IMG/VR virus record: IMGVR_UViG_3300047546_002180
Location: 1 to 52,188 of that record
DNA length: 52,188 nt
Reading direction: 5' to 3' (one strand)
Source of the DNA: a virus
In this document: positions 40,250 to 48,836 of the stretch, one piece after another
How the letters are laid out: each line of letters starts with the position of its first letter
Position numbering within the stretch: position 1 is the stretch's first letter
Notes under the pieces: generated by a model
What the model was told of the DNA's origin: nothing
Database searches by the model: none
Seen by the model: the letters and a program-made list of their open reading frames with translations, nothing else
Position numbers and translations under genes: made by a program

Positions 40250-40605
40250 AACCCGCGTCGGGCGACATGGCGGTTTCACCCGGAACCTACAACATTAATC
40301 TTCAGCGTCGCGCCGACTACTCTTTGGCGCTGCAATTCAAAGATAGTACGGGCGCTCCGATTAATTTGACATCCTGGACTGTGTATGCACAGGTCTGGGA
40401 TCGAGCGCGAACTGTAAAATATGCAGACTTCACAGTGACTTACACGAGTCGCCCGAACGGTCAGGTCTCTATTGCTTTGACTGATACGCAAACGACCTCG
40501 CTACCAAATGAATGTTTTTACGACGTTTTACTAGAAAATCCCAGCAGCTTGCGTGAGTATTATCTTGAGGGAAATATTTACGTTTCTGAGGGATACACGG
40601 CATGA
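40246..40605 (+). CDS. Tail/baseplate protein with adhesin-type N-terminal domain
   Basis: 119 residues from a GTG that overlaps the previous stop (GTGA); ATG at 40267 would remove seven residues. YNINLQRRADYSLALQFKDS, then INLTSWTVYAQVWD and a late strand repeat resemble the small beta domains found at the start of phage baseplate and fibre operons. It overlaps the next gene by four bases. Confidence 0.65.
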   Translation: MKPASGDMAVSPGTYNINLQRRADYSLALQFKDSTGAPINLTSWTVYAQVWDRARTVKYADFTVTYTSRPNGQVSIALTDTQTTSLPNECFYDVLLENPSSLREYYLEGNIYVSEGYTA

Positions 40606-42242
40606 CTTCAGTAAGTATTACAGAAAGCTATAAGACAGTCGTTGTCAGCGAAGGCGCTGGCGAGACAGTCATCGTTACAGCGCCCAGTCAGGCTGTCACT
40701 GTTTCAACTGTTGGGCTTGGCCCTCAGGGGCCGGGCGGAGATCTCGGTCTCTACGCCAATTTCATTGACACAACGGATCAGCCGCTTGTTAGCACGGCCG
40801 CGAATCAAGTCATCACGTTCAATACGACACTTGGAAGTCGTGGTATCTCCCTAGTCGATAACAGCAAAATCACTTTTGCGCTTAATGGAACCTACAAAAT
40901 TCTTGCTTCGTTGCAATTGACGAATAGCGGAAATAATATTTCCGAGATCAATGTATTCTTCAAGAAAAATGGAAGTACTATTGCGGATAGCAATACACGA
41001 ATTGATCTTGAGCCAAGAAAATCTGTAAGCACTCCGTATCACGGTTGCTTTACGGTTGAATTTCAGCTTGATCTTGTCGCTAATGATTATGTTCAAATCT
41101 TTTGGGCGGCAGATCACGACGGAATTTCAGTTGATACAATTCCAGCTGACACGCTTCACCCTCAAGCGCCTAGTGCAATTATCAATGTTGCACAGGTTCT
41201 ATTTGCTCAGGCTGGTGTACCGACTGGCGGAAATCCTGGCGACATACTTACGAAAAGCTCGTCAACAAATTACGATACAGCCTGGACTGACTCGCCAACT
41301 GTTGACAAGATCTCGCTTGATCTGACTGCAGCTGAATCCGTTGCGCCCGGTCAAATTGCATGGAATGCCACAGAGGGAACCCTTGATCTTGGCACGCCTG
41401 GTGTTACCTATCAGCTAGGCCAAGAAATTGCTTTTCGATGCAAAAACGTTAGCGCTGACGTGATAACAGATGGCGAAGCCGTCATGTTTATGGGCGCAGA
41501 TGCAACTACTGGCTACATAGAAGTTGCTCATATGATTGCAAATGGCACACTGCCTGGATATGTATTTTTTGGCGTCGCCACTGAAGTAATTCCTGTTGGT
41601 GGTCTTGGATATGTGACGACGCTCGGCAAGGTTCGCGGAATTGATACAAGCGCTTTTCCTGATGATTCTGTTCTCTGGCTTGATCCAGTCAATCCTGGCG
41701 GATTTCAACTTACGGAGCCAGTAGCACCGCATCTAAAAATTGCCGCTGCGGCAGTTGTCAAATCGCACCCTACGGACGGAGTTCTTTTCGTTCGCGCAGA
41801 AACGGGTCGAAATATTTCCGAGTGCCACGACGTTGAAGTTGGTACTGGCGCACAGGATCGCGAGTATCTGGGCTGGAGTGAGGCGATGCAGCACTGGATG
41901 CCGCTGCCAATTCCTAATGCCGCCCCAAGATCTGCAACAATTGCGGGACCAAAAACCGGTGATAATTTTACTTTATTTCGCACTGATGTTTCAACAACAA
42001 TTTCATCGGTCAACGCTTTAGTAAGTGGCTTTTCTCCAAGTGTTACTTACGAAATCAGATACGCAACGAACCGTACATCGACTGGCACGCTTGCTATCAC
42101 GCCAGCGACTACAGTTAACACGACAACAGGTAGCCCTGCTGTCGTTCAAAACCAACCCATTCCCGCCAACTCCTATGTTTGGCTGGTCATCACAGCGGTG
42201 TCCGGTACAGTAGGGGAACTGAACGTCACCATCGCTTTCTGA
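40602..42242 (+). CDS. Tail fibre/receptor-binding protein with collagen-like turn and C1q-like domain
   Basis: 546 residues. N-terminal beta domain, then a short collagen-like GPQGPGG at about residues 40-46. Residues 50-205 (ITFNTTLGSRGISLVDNSKI, then a FALNGTYKILASLQLTNSG strand) look like a C1q/TNF-type jelly roll, a common receptor-binding fold in phages. The middle and C-terminal parts are further beta domains with Thr/Ser/Pro-rich linkers. Probable adhesin. Confidence 0.75.
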   Translation: MTSVSITESYKTVVVSEGAGETVIVTAPSQAVTVSTVGLGPQGPGGDLGLYANFIDTTDQPLVSTAANQVITFNTTLGSRGISLVDNSKITFALNGTYKILASLQLTNSGNNISEINVFFKKNGSTIADSNTRIDLEPRKSVSTPYHGCFTVEFQLDLVANDYVQIFWAADHDGISVDTIPADTLHPQAPSAIINVAQVLFAQAGVPTGGNPGDILTKSSSTNYDTAWTDSPTVDKISLDLTAAESVAPGQIAWNATEGTLDLGTPGVTYQLGQEIAFRCKNVSADVITDGEAVMFMGADATTGYIEVAHMIANGTLPGYVFFGVATEVIPVGGLGYVTTLGKVRGIDTSAFPDDSVLWLDPVNPGGFQLTEPVAPHLKIAAAAVVKSHPTDGVLFVRAETGRNISECHDVEVGTGAQDREYLGWSEAMQHWMPLPIPNAAPRSATIAGPKTGDNFTLFRTDVSTTISSVNALVSGFSPSVTYEIRYATNRTSTGTLAITPATTVNTTTGSPAVVQNQPIPANSYVWLVITAVSGTVGELNVTIAF

Positions 42243-42245
42243 CAA

Positions 42246-42665
42246 ATGGCAACTTTTACTAAATTCAACAGCTTCGTCGAAGCGCTGGCCGAAAAAGCTC
42301 ACAATCTTGGCAGCGATACTTTGACGGTTGCCCTTACTAACACGTTGCCCGTCAACACAAATACTGTTATTGCAAACATCACGCAAATTGCTTATACCAA
42401 TATTCAGAACGGTACTACAACCGGTCGCAACCTGACTGGTGTTACTTCCGCGCAGGCAAGTGGTAGCTACAAGCTCGACGCCAACGATCTTGTTCTTACC
42501 GCAACTGGCACAGTGCCGGAATTTCAATGGGTTGTCCTTTATAACCAAACGGCAGCCAGTGGTGAATTGATTGGTTTTTACGATTACGGCAGCAAGGTGA
42601 ATTTGCTGAACGGTGAAACCTTCACGATCACCTGGGACGCTGCTGGCATCCTCACCCTGGCCTGA
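42246..42665 (+). CDS. Phage structural protein of the fibre module
   Basis: 139 residues. Thr/Asn-rich beta protein. The start ATFTKFNSFVEALAEKAHNL and the late QWVVLYNQTAASGELIGFYD pattern recur in small structural proteins of many tailed phages. Function unknown. Ends in an ILTLA strand. Probably a fibre-associated or capping protein. Confidence 0.7.
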   Translation: MATFTKFNSFVEALAEKAHNLGSDTLTVALTNTLPVNTNTVIANITQIAYTNIQNGTTTGRNLTGVTSAQASGSYKLDANDLVLTATGTVPEFQWVVLYNQTAASGELIGFYDYGSKVNLLNGETFTITWDAAGILTLA

Positions 42666-42687
42666 TAACTGAAGCGGAGGCGGGACG

Positions 42688-44856
42688 GTGGCTGTTGCCC
42701 ATAGTGCTGCCTCCGAGTCCCACACAGGGACGACAGGCTCAGCAAACCAGGCGGCGTTCAGCTGGACGCACACGCAGACGGGCACGCCGCAAGGCGTGGT
42801 GGTTTTTGTATCAACGTATAACAGTACCGCAGATCTAATCACTAGCGTTACCTATGGCGGCGTTGCATTAACACGCCTTACAGGTGGCTTGGCGATTGAT
42901 AGCGCCACCGAGCCCGGCAGGCTCGACACGTTCTTCCTCGGCAGTGGCTTAGGCACCGGCAACCAGACCATCACGGTCAACCGCACGAACAATGCGACGG
43001 TGATGTACGCGGCGGCGGCCACTGTCACCGCTGGTGCCAATACTGCTGTCCCCACCGCGACCATTGTCCTACTGGAGGGCGATGGCACGCTGACGGTTCA
43101 AAGCGTTAATGACACGTCGCCCGGCGTCAACAGCCTTCGCTACGCCGGTTGCTACTCGGGTCTGAACGCACCGCCGGCTGCTGGCACGGGCAGCACGCTG
43201 CTCAACAGCATCGACATCGGCAACTACGGTTCTGCGCTGGTGCGCGAAACCACTGCCGGCCAAGGCGCCCGCAACGTTGGCTTCAGTGGCACCTCCGATG
43301 ACCGTGCAGCGGTGCATCTGGCCATCCGCGAGCTGGTGCCGCGTACGGAGACGCCGATCGTTGGCGCCTTCGCGCTGACGGGTAACGACGCCACGCTGAC
43401 GGTCGCCAGTCCGAAGGTCATTGAGCCTGTCGTCGGCACTTTTGCGCTGGCCGGCAATGCTGCGGATCTACGCCACAACCCGGCTATCGAGGCTGGGGTT
43501 GGCGCCTTCACGCTGACGGGCAACCCGGCCGACGCTCGTCACAACGTACGGCTTGAGGGCAGTACTGGTGCCTTCAGCCTCATCGGCAACGACGCCACGC
43601 TCAGCAAGGCCGCTGCGCCGAAGATCCTCACCACCGAGGTCGGCACGTTTGCGCTGAACGGTGGATCACCGGCGCTGAGCGTTGGCCATCACCTTGATGC
43701 CGCCCCCGGGCTGTTCACCCTGACCGGCAACCCAGCCGGCCTGGCTGACACCGACAATCTGGCGGCCGAAACCGGCACGTTCACGCTGGCCAGCAACGGC
43801 GCCACCCTGCGCCGGAACTATGCGCTCACGGCTGAAGCGGGTGCGTTCACCGCCGCTGGCCAGCCAGCAACCCTGCGGCACAACACCCGGATCGAAGCCG
43901 CCACCGGCTCGTTCGCACTGACGGGTGGCAGCCCTGCCCTGCTGCGCGGTTACTACCTGAGCGGTGGTGCCGGGACGTTCATTGAGACCGGCCAGCCTGC
44001 CACGTTCCGCCGCACCTGGGCGATCCAGGGCGGCACCGGCAGCTTTGCACTGACCGGCAACCCGGCCGGACTGACTGAGCTGGGCGCCTATGAGATCGAC
44101 GCGATTGTTGGATCGTTCTCGCTCACGGGCAATGCAGCAACTCTGGCCCGAAGCCGGAGCTTTGCTGTTGACGCGGGTTCGTTCAGCCTGGCGGGCAATC
44201 CTGTCGGACTCGCGGAAAACGATCGCCTCGAAGTTGCAACGGGAGTCTTTGCGCTTGACGGCAAGCAAGCAGCACTGCGACGGAATTATGTAATTACTGC
44301 AGATCGAGGAGAGTTTTCTCTTTCTGGTGGCTCCGCGACGCTTTCGCATAAGCAAAGTCTTTCGGTAGGATCGGGCTCTTTCAATTTAGACGGTAATAAT
44401 GCAACTCTAGCAAAGCAATATCGAATTGAATGCGGTGCAGGCAGTTTTTCTCTCATTGGAAATTCTGCAACACTTCAGAAGGTTTCAGCGAGTCAACTGC
44501 TTGCGCAGACTGGATCTTTTTCGCTAACAGGGAATAACACTTCTCTGCGGATAGTTCATGTCCTAAGCGCAGAGCGTGGCTTATTTGCATTTGCCGGTCA
44601 AGCAGCGTCTTTATTACAAAACAAAAAAGTTGCCGCAGAAACTGGCAGTTTTGCCCTCACTGGAAATCCTGCAACTTTAGGGCAGTCAGCTGGAGCAACA
44701 CTTAATGCAGAGGTCGGTTCTTTCACGCTTACCGGAAATCCCATCTTCTTTGAAGGCATCATAAATTTATCGCCACAAGTTGGTACTTATGTGCTGAGCG
44801 GGAAAACCGTTCAGTTTGATCATCAGCAACGCAGAAGAGTTGTCATCATTTTTTAA
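42688..44856 (+). CDS. Giant repeat adhesin: 22 tandem repeats of about 22 residues
   Basis: 722 residues, GTG start with a GGAGG ribosome site. Residues 1-220 form a beta domain with SVTYGGVALTRLTGG and repeated strand motifs. Residues 225-722 are 22 tandem units of 22 (a few 23-25) residues with the core GSFALTGNPATL. This regular length suggests a beta-solenoid or beta-roll fibre. The first 13 units are GC-rich; from about 44,150 the codons become AT-rich, so the array has been extended or replaced. I recognise no family for the repeat. Confidence 0.85.
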   Translation: MAVAHSAASESHTGTTGSANQAAFSWTHTQTGTPQGVVVFVSTYNSTADLITSVTYGGVALTRLTGGLAIDSATEPGRLDTFFLGSGLGTGNQTITVNRTNNATVMYAAAATVTAGANTAVPTATIVLLEGDGTLTVQSVNDTSPGVNSLRYAGCYSGLNAPPAAGTGSTLLNSIDIGNYGSALVRETTAGQGARNVGFSGTSDDRAAVHLAIRELVPRTETPIVGAFALTGNDATLTVASPKVIEPVVGTFALAGNAADLRHNPAIEAGVGAFTLTGNPADARHNVRLEGSTGAFSLIGNDATLSKAAAPKILTTEVGTFALNGGSPALSVGHHLDAAPGLFTLTGNPAGLADTDNLAAETGTFTLASNGATLRRNYALTAEAGAFTAAGQPATLRHNTRIEAATGSFALTGGSPALLRGYYLSGGAGTFIETGQPATFRRTWAIQGGTGSFALTGNPAGLTELGAYEIDAIVGSFSLTGNAATLARSRSFAVDAGSFSLAGNPVGLAENDRLEVATGVFALDGKQAALRRNYVITADRGEFSLSGGSATLSHKQSLSVGSGSFNLDGNNATLAKQYRIECGAGSFSLIGNSATLQKVSASQLLAQTGSFSLTGNNTSLRIVHVLSAERGLFAFAGQAASLLQNKKVAAETGSFALTGNPATLGQSAGATLNAEVGSFTLTGNPIFFEGIINLSPQVGTYVLSGKTVQFDHQQRRRVVIIF

Positions 44857-44866
44857 TCCGCCCACG

Positions 44867-44875
44867 GCTACTCTG
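44867..44875 (+). promoter_or_regulatory. GCTAnnCTG element before the 88-residue membrane protein
   Basis: GCTACTCTG with TACTCT at 44869-44874, 25 bases before the ATG at 44900. No -35 box. Confidence 0.5.
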
Positions 44876-44899
44876 TTTCAGTAGCTCGATCACCGGTCC

Positions 44900-45166
44900 A
44901 TGCCTGGCAGCGATGATGTCTCGCATGGAGACATTTACCACAAGCTCGGAAGCCTTGAGGGCAAGCTTGAAACCGTACTAATTCAACTTGGCGAAAAGCG
45001 CAGCGATCTCTCTATTCTCTTTTCTCGTATCAGAGAAATAGAAGGGCGCGTTGGTATAGGAATCGGTATCGCAATTGCTTTTAGTTTTGCAATGCCATTT
45101 TTAATTCAAGCCATGAATCCAAAAGTTCACTTTGAGCATTCGCAGCCCGCTCAAGTAAAACAATAA
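44900..45166 (+). CDS. Small membrane protein, holin-like (XhlA-like architecture)
   Basis: 88 residues: N-terminal part with a coiled-coil-like helix (KLGSLEGKLETVLIQLGEKR) and a single membrane span at about residues 52-73 (GIGIGIAIAFSFAMPFLIQA), then a short polar tail. This layout is like XhlA-type haemolysin/holin-associated proteins. Alternatively a fibre-module membrane protein. It lies 4 kb before the endolysin, so a lysis role is not certain. Confidence 0.5.
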   Translation: MPGSDDVSHGDIYHKLGSLEGKLETVLIQLGEKRSDLSILFSRIREIEGRVGIGIGIAIAFSFAMPFLIQAMNPKVHFEHSQPAQVKQ

Positions 45167-45186
45167 AACTTTGCTTGGCTTTTGTG

Positions 45187-45195
45187 GCTAGCATC
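45187..45195 (+). promoter_or_regulatory. Weaker GCTAnnnT element
   Basis: GCTAGCATC with TAGCAT at 45189-45194, 24 bases before the ATG at 45219. Same spacing as the other elements but missing the CTG end. The start context CATGCCTGGC is shared with the 44900 gene, as if copied. Confidence 0.35.
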
Positions 45196-45218
45196 CAAGT
45201 ACAGCAGTACGCAGTCCC

Positions 45219-45548
45219 ATGCCTGGCTCCTTTCTGATCGGGCGCACCTCGACGGGAACGACGATTCCCGTAAAGGTCAACGCCAGTGGTGAGCTTGTAA
45301 CTGATATTGGAACTGCAACTCTTAATGTCACAGCCGATGGCGTTGAAATCAAGAATGACGCCGGCAACCCGATTCCCACGATCGAGGGCCTGAGCATCCC
45401 CACGCACGACTACATCAGTTGCACTTATACGGGCAGCAACTTGACTGGTGTTGTGTACAAAACAGGCGGATCCAGTGGTACAACTGTTGCAACGTTGACC
45501 CTGACCTACGACGGCAGCAACAACCTGACCTCCGTCACCAAGAGCTGA
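45219..45548 (+). CDS. Phage structural protein of the fibre module
   Basis: 109 residues, starting MPGS like the 44900 gene. Small beta protein, Thr/Gly-rich, with VKVNASGELVTDIG and a final TLTLTYDGSNNLTSV strand pair. Probably a short fibre or adaptor domain. It ends three bases before the next gene. Confidence 0.65.
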   Translation: MPGSFLIGRTSTGTTIPVKVNASGELVTDIGTATLNVTADGVEIKNDAGNPIPTIEGLSIPTHDYISCTYTGSNLTGVVYKTGGSSGTTVATLTLTYDGSNNLTSVTKS

Positions 45549-45551
45549 GCC

Positions 45552-46262
45552 ATGGGATACAAGTTCAACCCACTGACTGGCAACCTTGACGAGGTTGGCT
45601 CGGGCGGCGCCCCTGGCGGCTCCACCACGCAGATCCAGTTCAATGATGGAGGCAGCTTCGGCGGTGATGCCGACCTGACCTACAACAAGACCACCAACAA
45701 GCTGACCACCGGCGGCGATGTTGAGCTGAACGACGGCGGCACTTACACCACCACGCTGCAGACCGTCACCCCAACGGCCAACCGCACCATCAGCTTCCCC
45801 GATGCAACGGGAACGGTTGGTTTAGTTGCTGGGTCTAGTGGGCAGTTCATCTACAACAATGCTGGCGCTCTCGGTGGCACAACGGGGCTGACTTGGGATT
45901 CCACGAACGGCACACGCTTTACCAATCCCTTTGGCTACGGCACTGGCGCTGGTGGCACCGTCACTCAAGCCACCAACAAGTCCACAGGCGTGACGCTGAA
46001 CACTCGCTGCGGGCAGATTACGCTGAACAATGCAGTTCTGGCAGCCGACACCACTGTCTCCTTTGTTCTCACCAACAGCGCCATTGCCGCAGGTGATGTG
46101 CTGATCCTTAACCACATCAGCGGAGGCACGGCAGGCTCGTACCTGCTCAACGCTCGATCCGCAGCAGGGTCCGCAACGATTGATGTCCGCAACATCACAG
46201 CGGGCAGCCTTAGTGAAGCGATCGTAATCGCCTTCGCTGTCATCAAAGCCACTACTGCCTGA
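45552..46262 (+). CDS. Tail fibre protein 3, short repeat-type
   Basis: 236 residues. GYKFNPLTGNLDEVGSGG, then QIQFNDGGSFGGDADLTYNK, is a fibre start I recognise from phages of cyanobacteria and related hosts. Then Thr-rich beta segments with TLQTVTPTANRTISFPDA, similar in type to the shaft of the 37581 fibre. The C-terminal third (SGGTAGSYLLNARSAAGSAT) is another beta domain. Confidence 0.7.
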   Translation: MGYKFNPLTGNLDEVGSGGAPGGSTTQIQFNDGGSFGGDADLTYNKTTNKLTTGGDVELNDGGTYTTTLQTVTPTANRTISFPDATGTVGLVAGSSGQFIYNNAGALGGTTGLTWDSTNGTRFTNPFGYGTGAGGTVTQATNKSTGVTLNTRCGQITLNNAVLAADTTVSFVLTNSAIAAGDVLILNHISGGTAGSYLLNARSAAGSATIDVRNITAGSLSEAIVIAFAVIKATTA

Positions 46263-46273
46263 GGAGGTTAATC

Positions 46274-46519
46274 ATGGCTCAATTCACTCTTGAGATTCCC
46301 GACGAGCTGCTGCCTGCTCTGGCAGCTGAGTTCAGCATCGTTTCTGCGGCTGGTGGCACTGATGCCACAACGGCTGAGGAATATTTCGCTGCCAGCGTGG
46401 TCGAGACCGTGCGCCAACGTGCTGAGATCTACAAGGTCGGCCCGTACTACACCGGCCCCATCCCGCCACAGTTCAACGCTGATGGCACACCGTATGTAAC
46501 ATTGGACGTAACAGAATGA
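46274..46519 (+). CDS. Small fibre-module protein
   Basis: 81 residues behind a strong GAGGAGG. Helical N-terminus (FTLEIPDELLPALAAEFSIV) and a C-terminal polar segment ending in PYVTLDVTE. Function unknown; likely a small structural adaptor. Its stop overlaps a 23-residue ORF by an ATGA. Confidence 0.65.
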   Translation: MAQFTLEIPDELLPALAAEFSIVSAAGGTDATTAEEYFAASVVETVRQRAEIYKVGPYYTGPIPPQFNADGTPYVTLDVTE

Positions 46520-46587
46520 TTAACACCGACTACAACATCTGTTTTAACCGTTTTGTTTTTACTTTTGTACTTGAAGGAGGCAGTTGA
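46516..46587 (+). CDS. Possible 23-residue ORF
   Basis: Starts at an ATGA overlap and ends just after an AAGGAGG that serves the next gene. MINTDYNICFNRF followed by a short hydrophobic end. It may be translated only to deliver ribosomes to the next start, or be a chance frame. Confidence 0.25.
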   Translation: MINTDYNICFNRFVFTFVLEGGS

Positions 46588-46590
46588 TTC

Positions 46591-46725
46591 GTGACACTTG
46601 TAATTAAACCAGGAATAAAACTTGTTTTGATTCCTGACGTTGGACCTGTTGCTTATTGGGCTGATATGGGAGTGCAGATGTTTGACTGGGAATCGCTAGC
46701 CTATATTGGATGGTGGGGTAATTAA
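46591..46725 (+). CDS. Small uncharacterised protein
   Basis: 44 residues from GTG at 46591, with AAGGAGG ten bases upstream (46575-46581). VIKPGIKLVLIPDVGPVAYW, then a Trp-rich end (DWESLAYIGWWGN). Not listed by a length cut-off, but codon use and the ribosome site support it. Function unknown. Confidence 0.5.
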   Translation: MTLVIKPGIKLVLIPDVGPVAYWADMGVQMFDWESLAYIGWWGN

Positions 46726-46731
46726 CTGATC

Positions 46732-47091
46732 ATGGCAGCACCTAATCTCAAGTCACCAATAACAATCACTGGCATCACCGTTGGCTATGCCGTGACTACC
46801 AGCCTGGCAGCCGCTCTCAGCAACAGTGCTGCCAGTGGCAAAGTGCTTAAGATCAACAGCGTCTACTGCGCCAACGTGGATGGCGCTGCTGCCGCTGACA
46901 TCAGCCTGACCTACTACAACGGCACCACAGACTTCTACCTCGCCAAAACCATCGCGGTGCCGGCCGATGCAACGCAGGTATTGGTAACCCGCGAGGCGTA
47001 TATCTACCTCGAAGAGGGCGACAGCCTACGCGCTCAGGCAAGCGCCACCAGCGACCTGGAACTGGTCATCAGCTATGAGGAGATCAGCTGA
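46732..47091 (+). CDS. Phage structural protein of the fibre module
   Basis: 119 residues, beta-rich (ITITGITVGYAVTTSLAAAL, then DISLTYYNGTTDFYLAKTI). A recurring small domain in cyanophage fibre clusters; probably a short adaptor that joins fibres. It overlaps the next gene by one base (TGATGG). Confidence 0.65.
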   Translation: MAAPNLKSPITITGITVGYAVTTSLAAALSNSAASGKVLKINSVYCANVDGAAAADISLTYYNGTTDFYLAKTIAVPADATQVLVTREAYIYLEEGDSLRAQASATSDLELVISYEEIS

Positions 47092-47852
47092 TGGCCGGGT
47101 TGATCGGCGCAGTACGCACATCTCAGCGTGGCGCAGCAGTAGGAATGTGGACGCTAAGCGAGCAGCTTGAGTATCAACGCTTAGGCACTTGGATTGGTGA
47201 CGCTGATTACGACAGCGTTAGCCTGCTGCTCCACATGGACGGCAGCAATGGCGGCACAACGTTTACCGACAGTAGCAAGAACGCAATTTCCGTCACCGCC
47301 AACGGCAACGCGCAGATCTCAACTGCCCAGAGCAAGTTTGGCGGCGCCAGTGCGCTGTTTGATGGCACAACAGATTATTTAACTGTTGCTTCTTCTGCGT
47401 CTTTTGCGCTGTTTGCTGGTAATTTTACGGTTGAATTCTGGGTACGGTTAAACGGAACAACAAATAACCAAGCAGTTGTACAGTTGTCATCTAGCGGCAC
47501 AGAGAGAGCAAATATCTCTATCGTTTCAAATTTGATCGTCCTCTATACCGAAACCGGAGGTAATAACGCAACGCGAATTTCAGGCACTGCACCCAGCACA
47601 GGCACTTGGCATCACGTAGCTTGGACAAGAGATGGAACGACAAGTCGCCTGTTTCTGAATGGCACATCAGTGGGCACGGCAAGCTCCGCGCCATATCCAT
47701 CTGGCAATATGGCCGTTTCAATAGGCGCAAATGACCGCACCAGCGGCGGCACCTGCGTAGACGGCTATATCGACGAACTCCGCATCACCAAAGGCGTCGC
47801 CCGCTACACCGCCAATTTTACGGCGCCAAGCAACCCATTCCCTAACTCCTAG
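47091..47852 (+). CDS. Adhesin with LamG/concanavalin-like domain
   Basis: 253 residues. From residue about 43 a complete laminin G/concanavalin-type jelly roll is visible: SLLLHMDGSNGGTTFTDSSK, SKFGGASALFDGTTDYLTV, FTVEFWVRLNG, WHHVAWTRDGTTSRLFLNG and VDGYIDELRITKGVARYT. This domain binds sugars; here it would recognise cell-surface glycans. Its codons become AT-rich in the centre. Confidence 0.85.
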   Translation: MAGLIGAVRTSQRGAAVGMWTLSEQLEYQRLGTWIGDADYDSVSLLLHMDGSNGGTTFTDSSKNAISVTANGNAQISTAQSKFGGASALFDGTTDYLTVASSASFALFAGNFTVEFWVRLNGTTNNQAVVQLSSSGTERANISIVSNLIVLYTETGGNNATRISGTAPSTGTWHHVAWTRDGTTSRLFLNGTSVGTASSAPYPSGNMAVSIGANDRTSGGTCVDGYIDELRITKGVARYTANFTAPSNPFPNS

Positions 47853-47891
47853 ACTTCAACTAATGTTCCCCTCCTACTAAAAATAAGTTGA

Positions 47892-47900
47892 ACTATCCTA
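47892..47900 (+). promoter_or_regulatory. Possible -10-only promoter
   Basis: ACTATCCTA with TATCCT at 47894-47899, 27 bases before a short ORF at 47927. A partial match to the GCTAnnCTG type, without a -35 box. Confidence 0.3.
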
Positions 47901-47926
47901 GTCAACGCGTTTGGAGCGGCTATCCC

Positions 47927-47977
47927 ATGACGCACCCACTATCCACTGCCACTACTCGCCTGGAGGTGCGGTCATGA
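47927..47977 (+). CDS. Possible 16-residue leader ORF
   Basis: MTHPLSTATTRLEVRS, ending at an ATGA overlap with the next gene and containing the TGGAGG that serves the start at 47974. Could couple translation of the following adhesin. Very short, so support is limited. Confidence 0.3.
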   Translation: MTHPLSTATTRLEVRS

Positions 47978-48732
47978 GCTGGGTTATTACACCGTCCAAC
48001 CTGCTCGTCGATGACCAAGACGCCTTGACTTACCTGACAGCCGTTGAGGCTGCTGATGGTCAGGCATTGGAGTCTGGTGTGCGGTTGGCCGTCAACGCCT
48101 TCGTGAAGGGCTGCAAGGCTGATGGTATCTGGCCTGCGATTAAGGCGAGCTGCATCCTTGCGGGCGCCCGGACGCTGAATGGAGCACTTGTGCCGCTAGT
48201 AGGTACTGCACCAACAAACTTCAACTTTGTGAGCGGTGACTACAACCGGGAGACGGGGCTAGCTGGTAACGCCAGCACAAAATACCTTGGCAGCAACCGG
48301 AACAGCGATTCCGACCCGCAAGACAACTGCCACTTAGCTGTGTATGCCAGCACCGGCGGAACAGCTGCCACGGTTTACATCGGTGGTTCGGTGAACTTCG
48401 GCAAAAGAATCGCGGCAGACAGCGCCCGACTTAACTCCGGGACTAATAACTACGCCATCTCACCCACAGCCCCTACGCTGGTAGCCGCTAGCCGAAGCAC
48501 AAGCGTCTCATACTCTGTACGCTATAACGCCCAAAACTTCACGGCAACCAATGCCTCCGTTTCGTCGGGCACGGCAGCGATGGCTGTATTTGCCACAAAC
48601 AACAACGGGTCTATTACGGGGCTCACAGACGCCCGCCTTGCCCTCTACTCCATCGGTGAATCCCTAGATCTAGCCAAGCTGGACACCCGCGTGACCACGC
48701 TGATCAACGCCATCGCGGCGGCTATACCCTGA
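47974..48732 (+). CDS. Fibre-module protein, probable adhesin
   Basis: 252 residues from ATG at 47974, chosen for its TGGAGG site over an upstream TTG. SWVITPSNLLVDDQDALTYL and a helical N-terminal section (VRLAVNAFVKGCKADGIWPA) are followed by a long beta domain (FNFVSGDYNRETGLAGNAST and on). The layout, with Asn/Ser-rich strands and a final LTDARLALYSIGESL section, recurs in phage tail fibres and adhesins. Last of the fibre cluster. Confidence 0.65.
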   Translation: MSWVITPSNLLVDDQDALTYLTAVEAADGQALESGVRLAVNAFVKGCKADGIWPAIKASCILAGARTLNGALVPLVGTAPTNFNFVSGDYNRETGLAGNASTKYLGSNRNSDSDPQDNCHLAVYASTGGTAATVYIGGSVNFGKRIAADSARLNSGTNNYAISPTAPTLVAASRSTSVSYSVRYNAQNFTATNASVSSGTAAMAVFATNNNGSITGLTDARLALYSIGESLDLAKLDTRVTTLINAIAAAIP

Positions 48733-48836
48733 GCCCCACTAGTGTCCCCGTCTAGCGCCGCTGCGGCTTAGATCAACGCACTACGCGGCCGGCAAGCAAA
48801 ATATCGTCAGAATGATAGGTAGCCAACAGGATTCAC

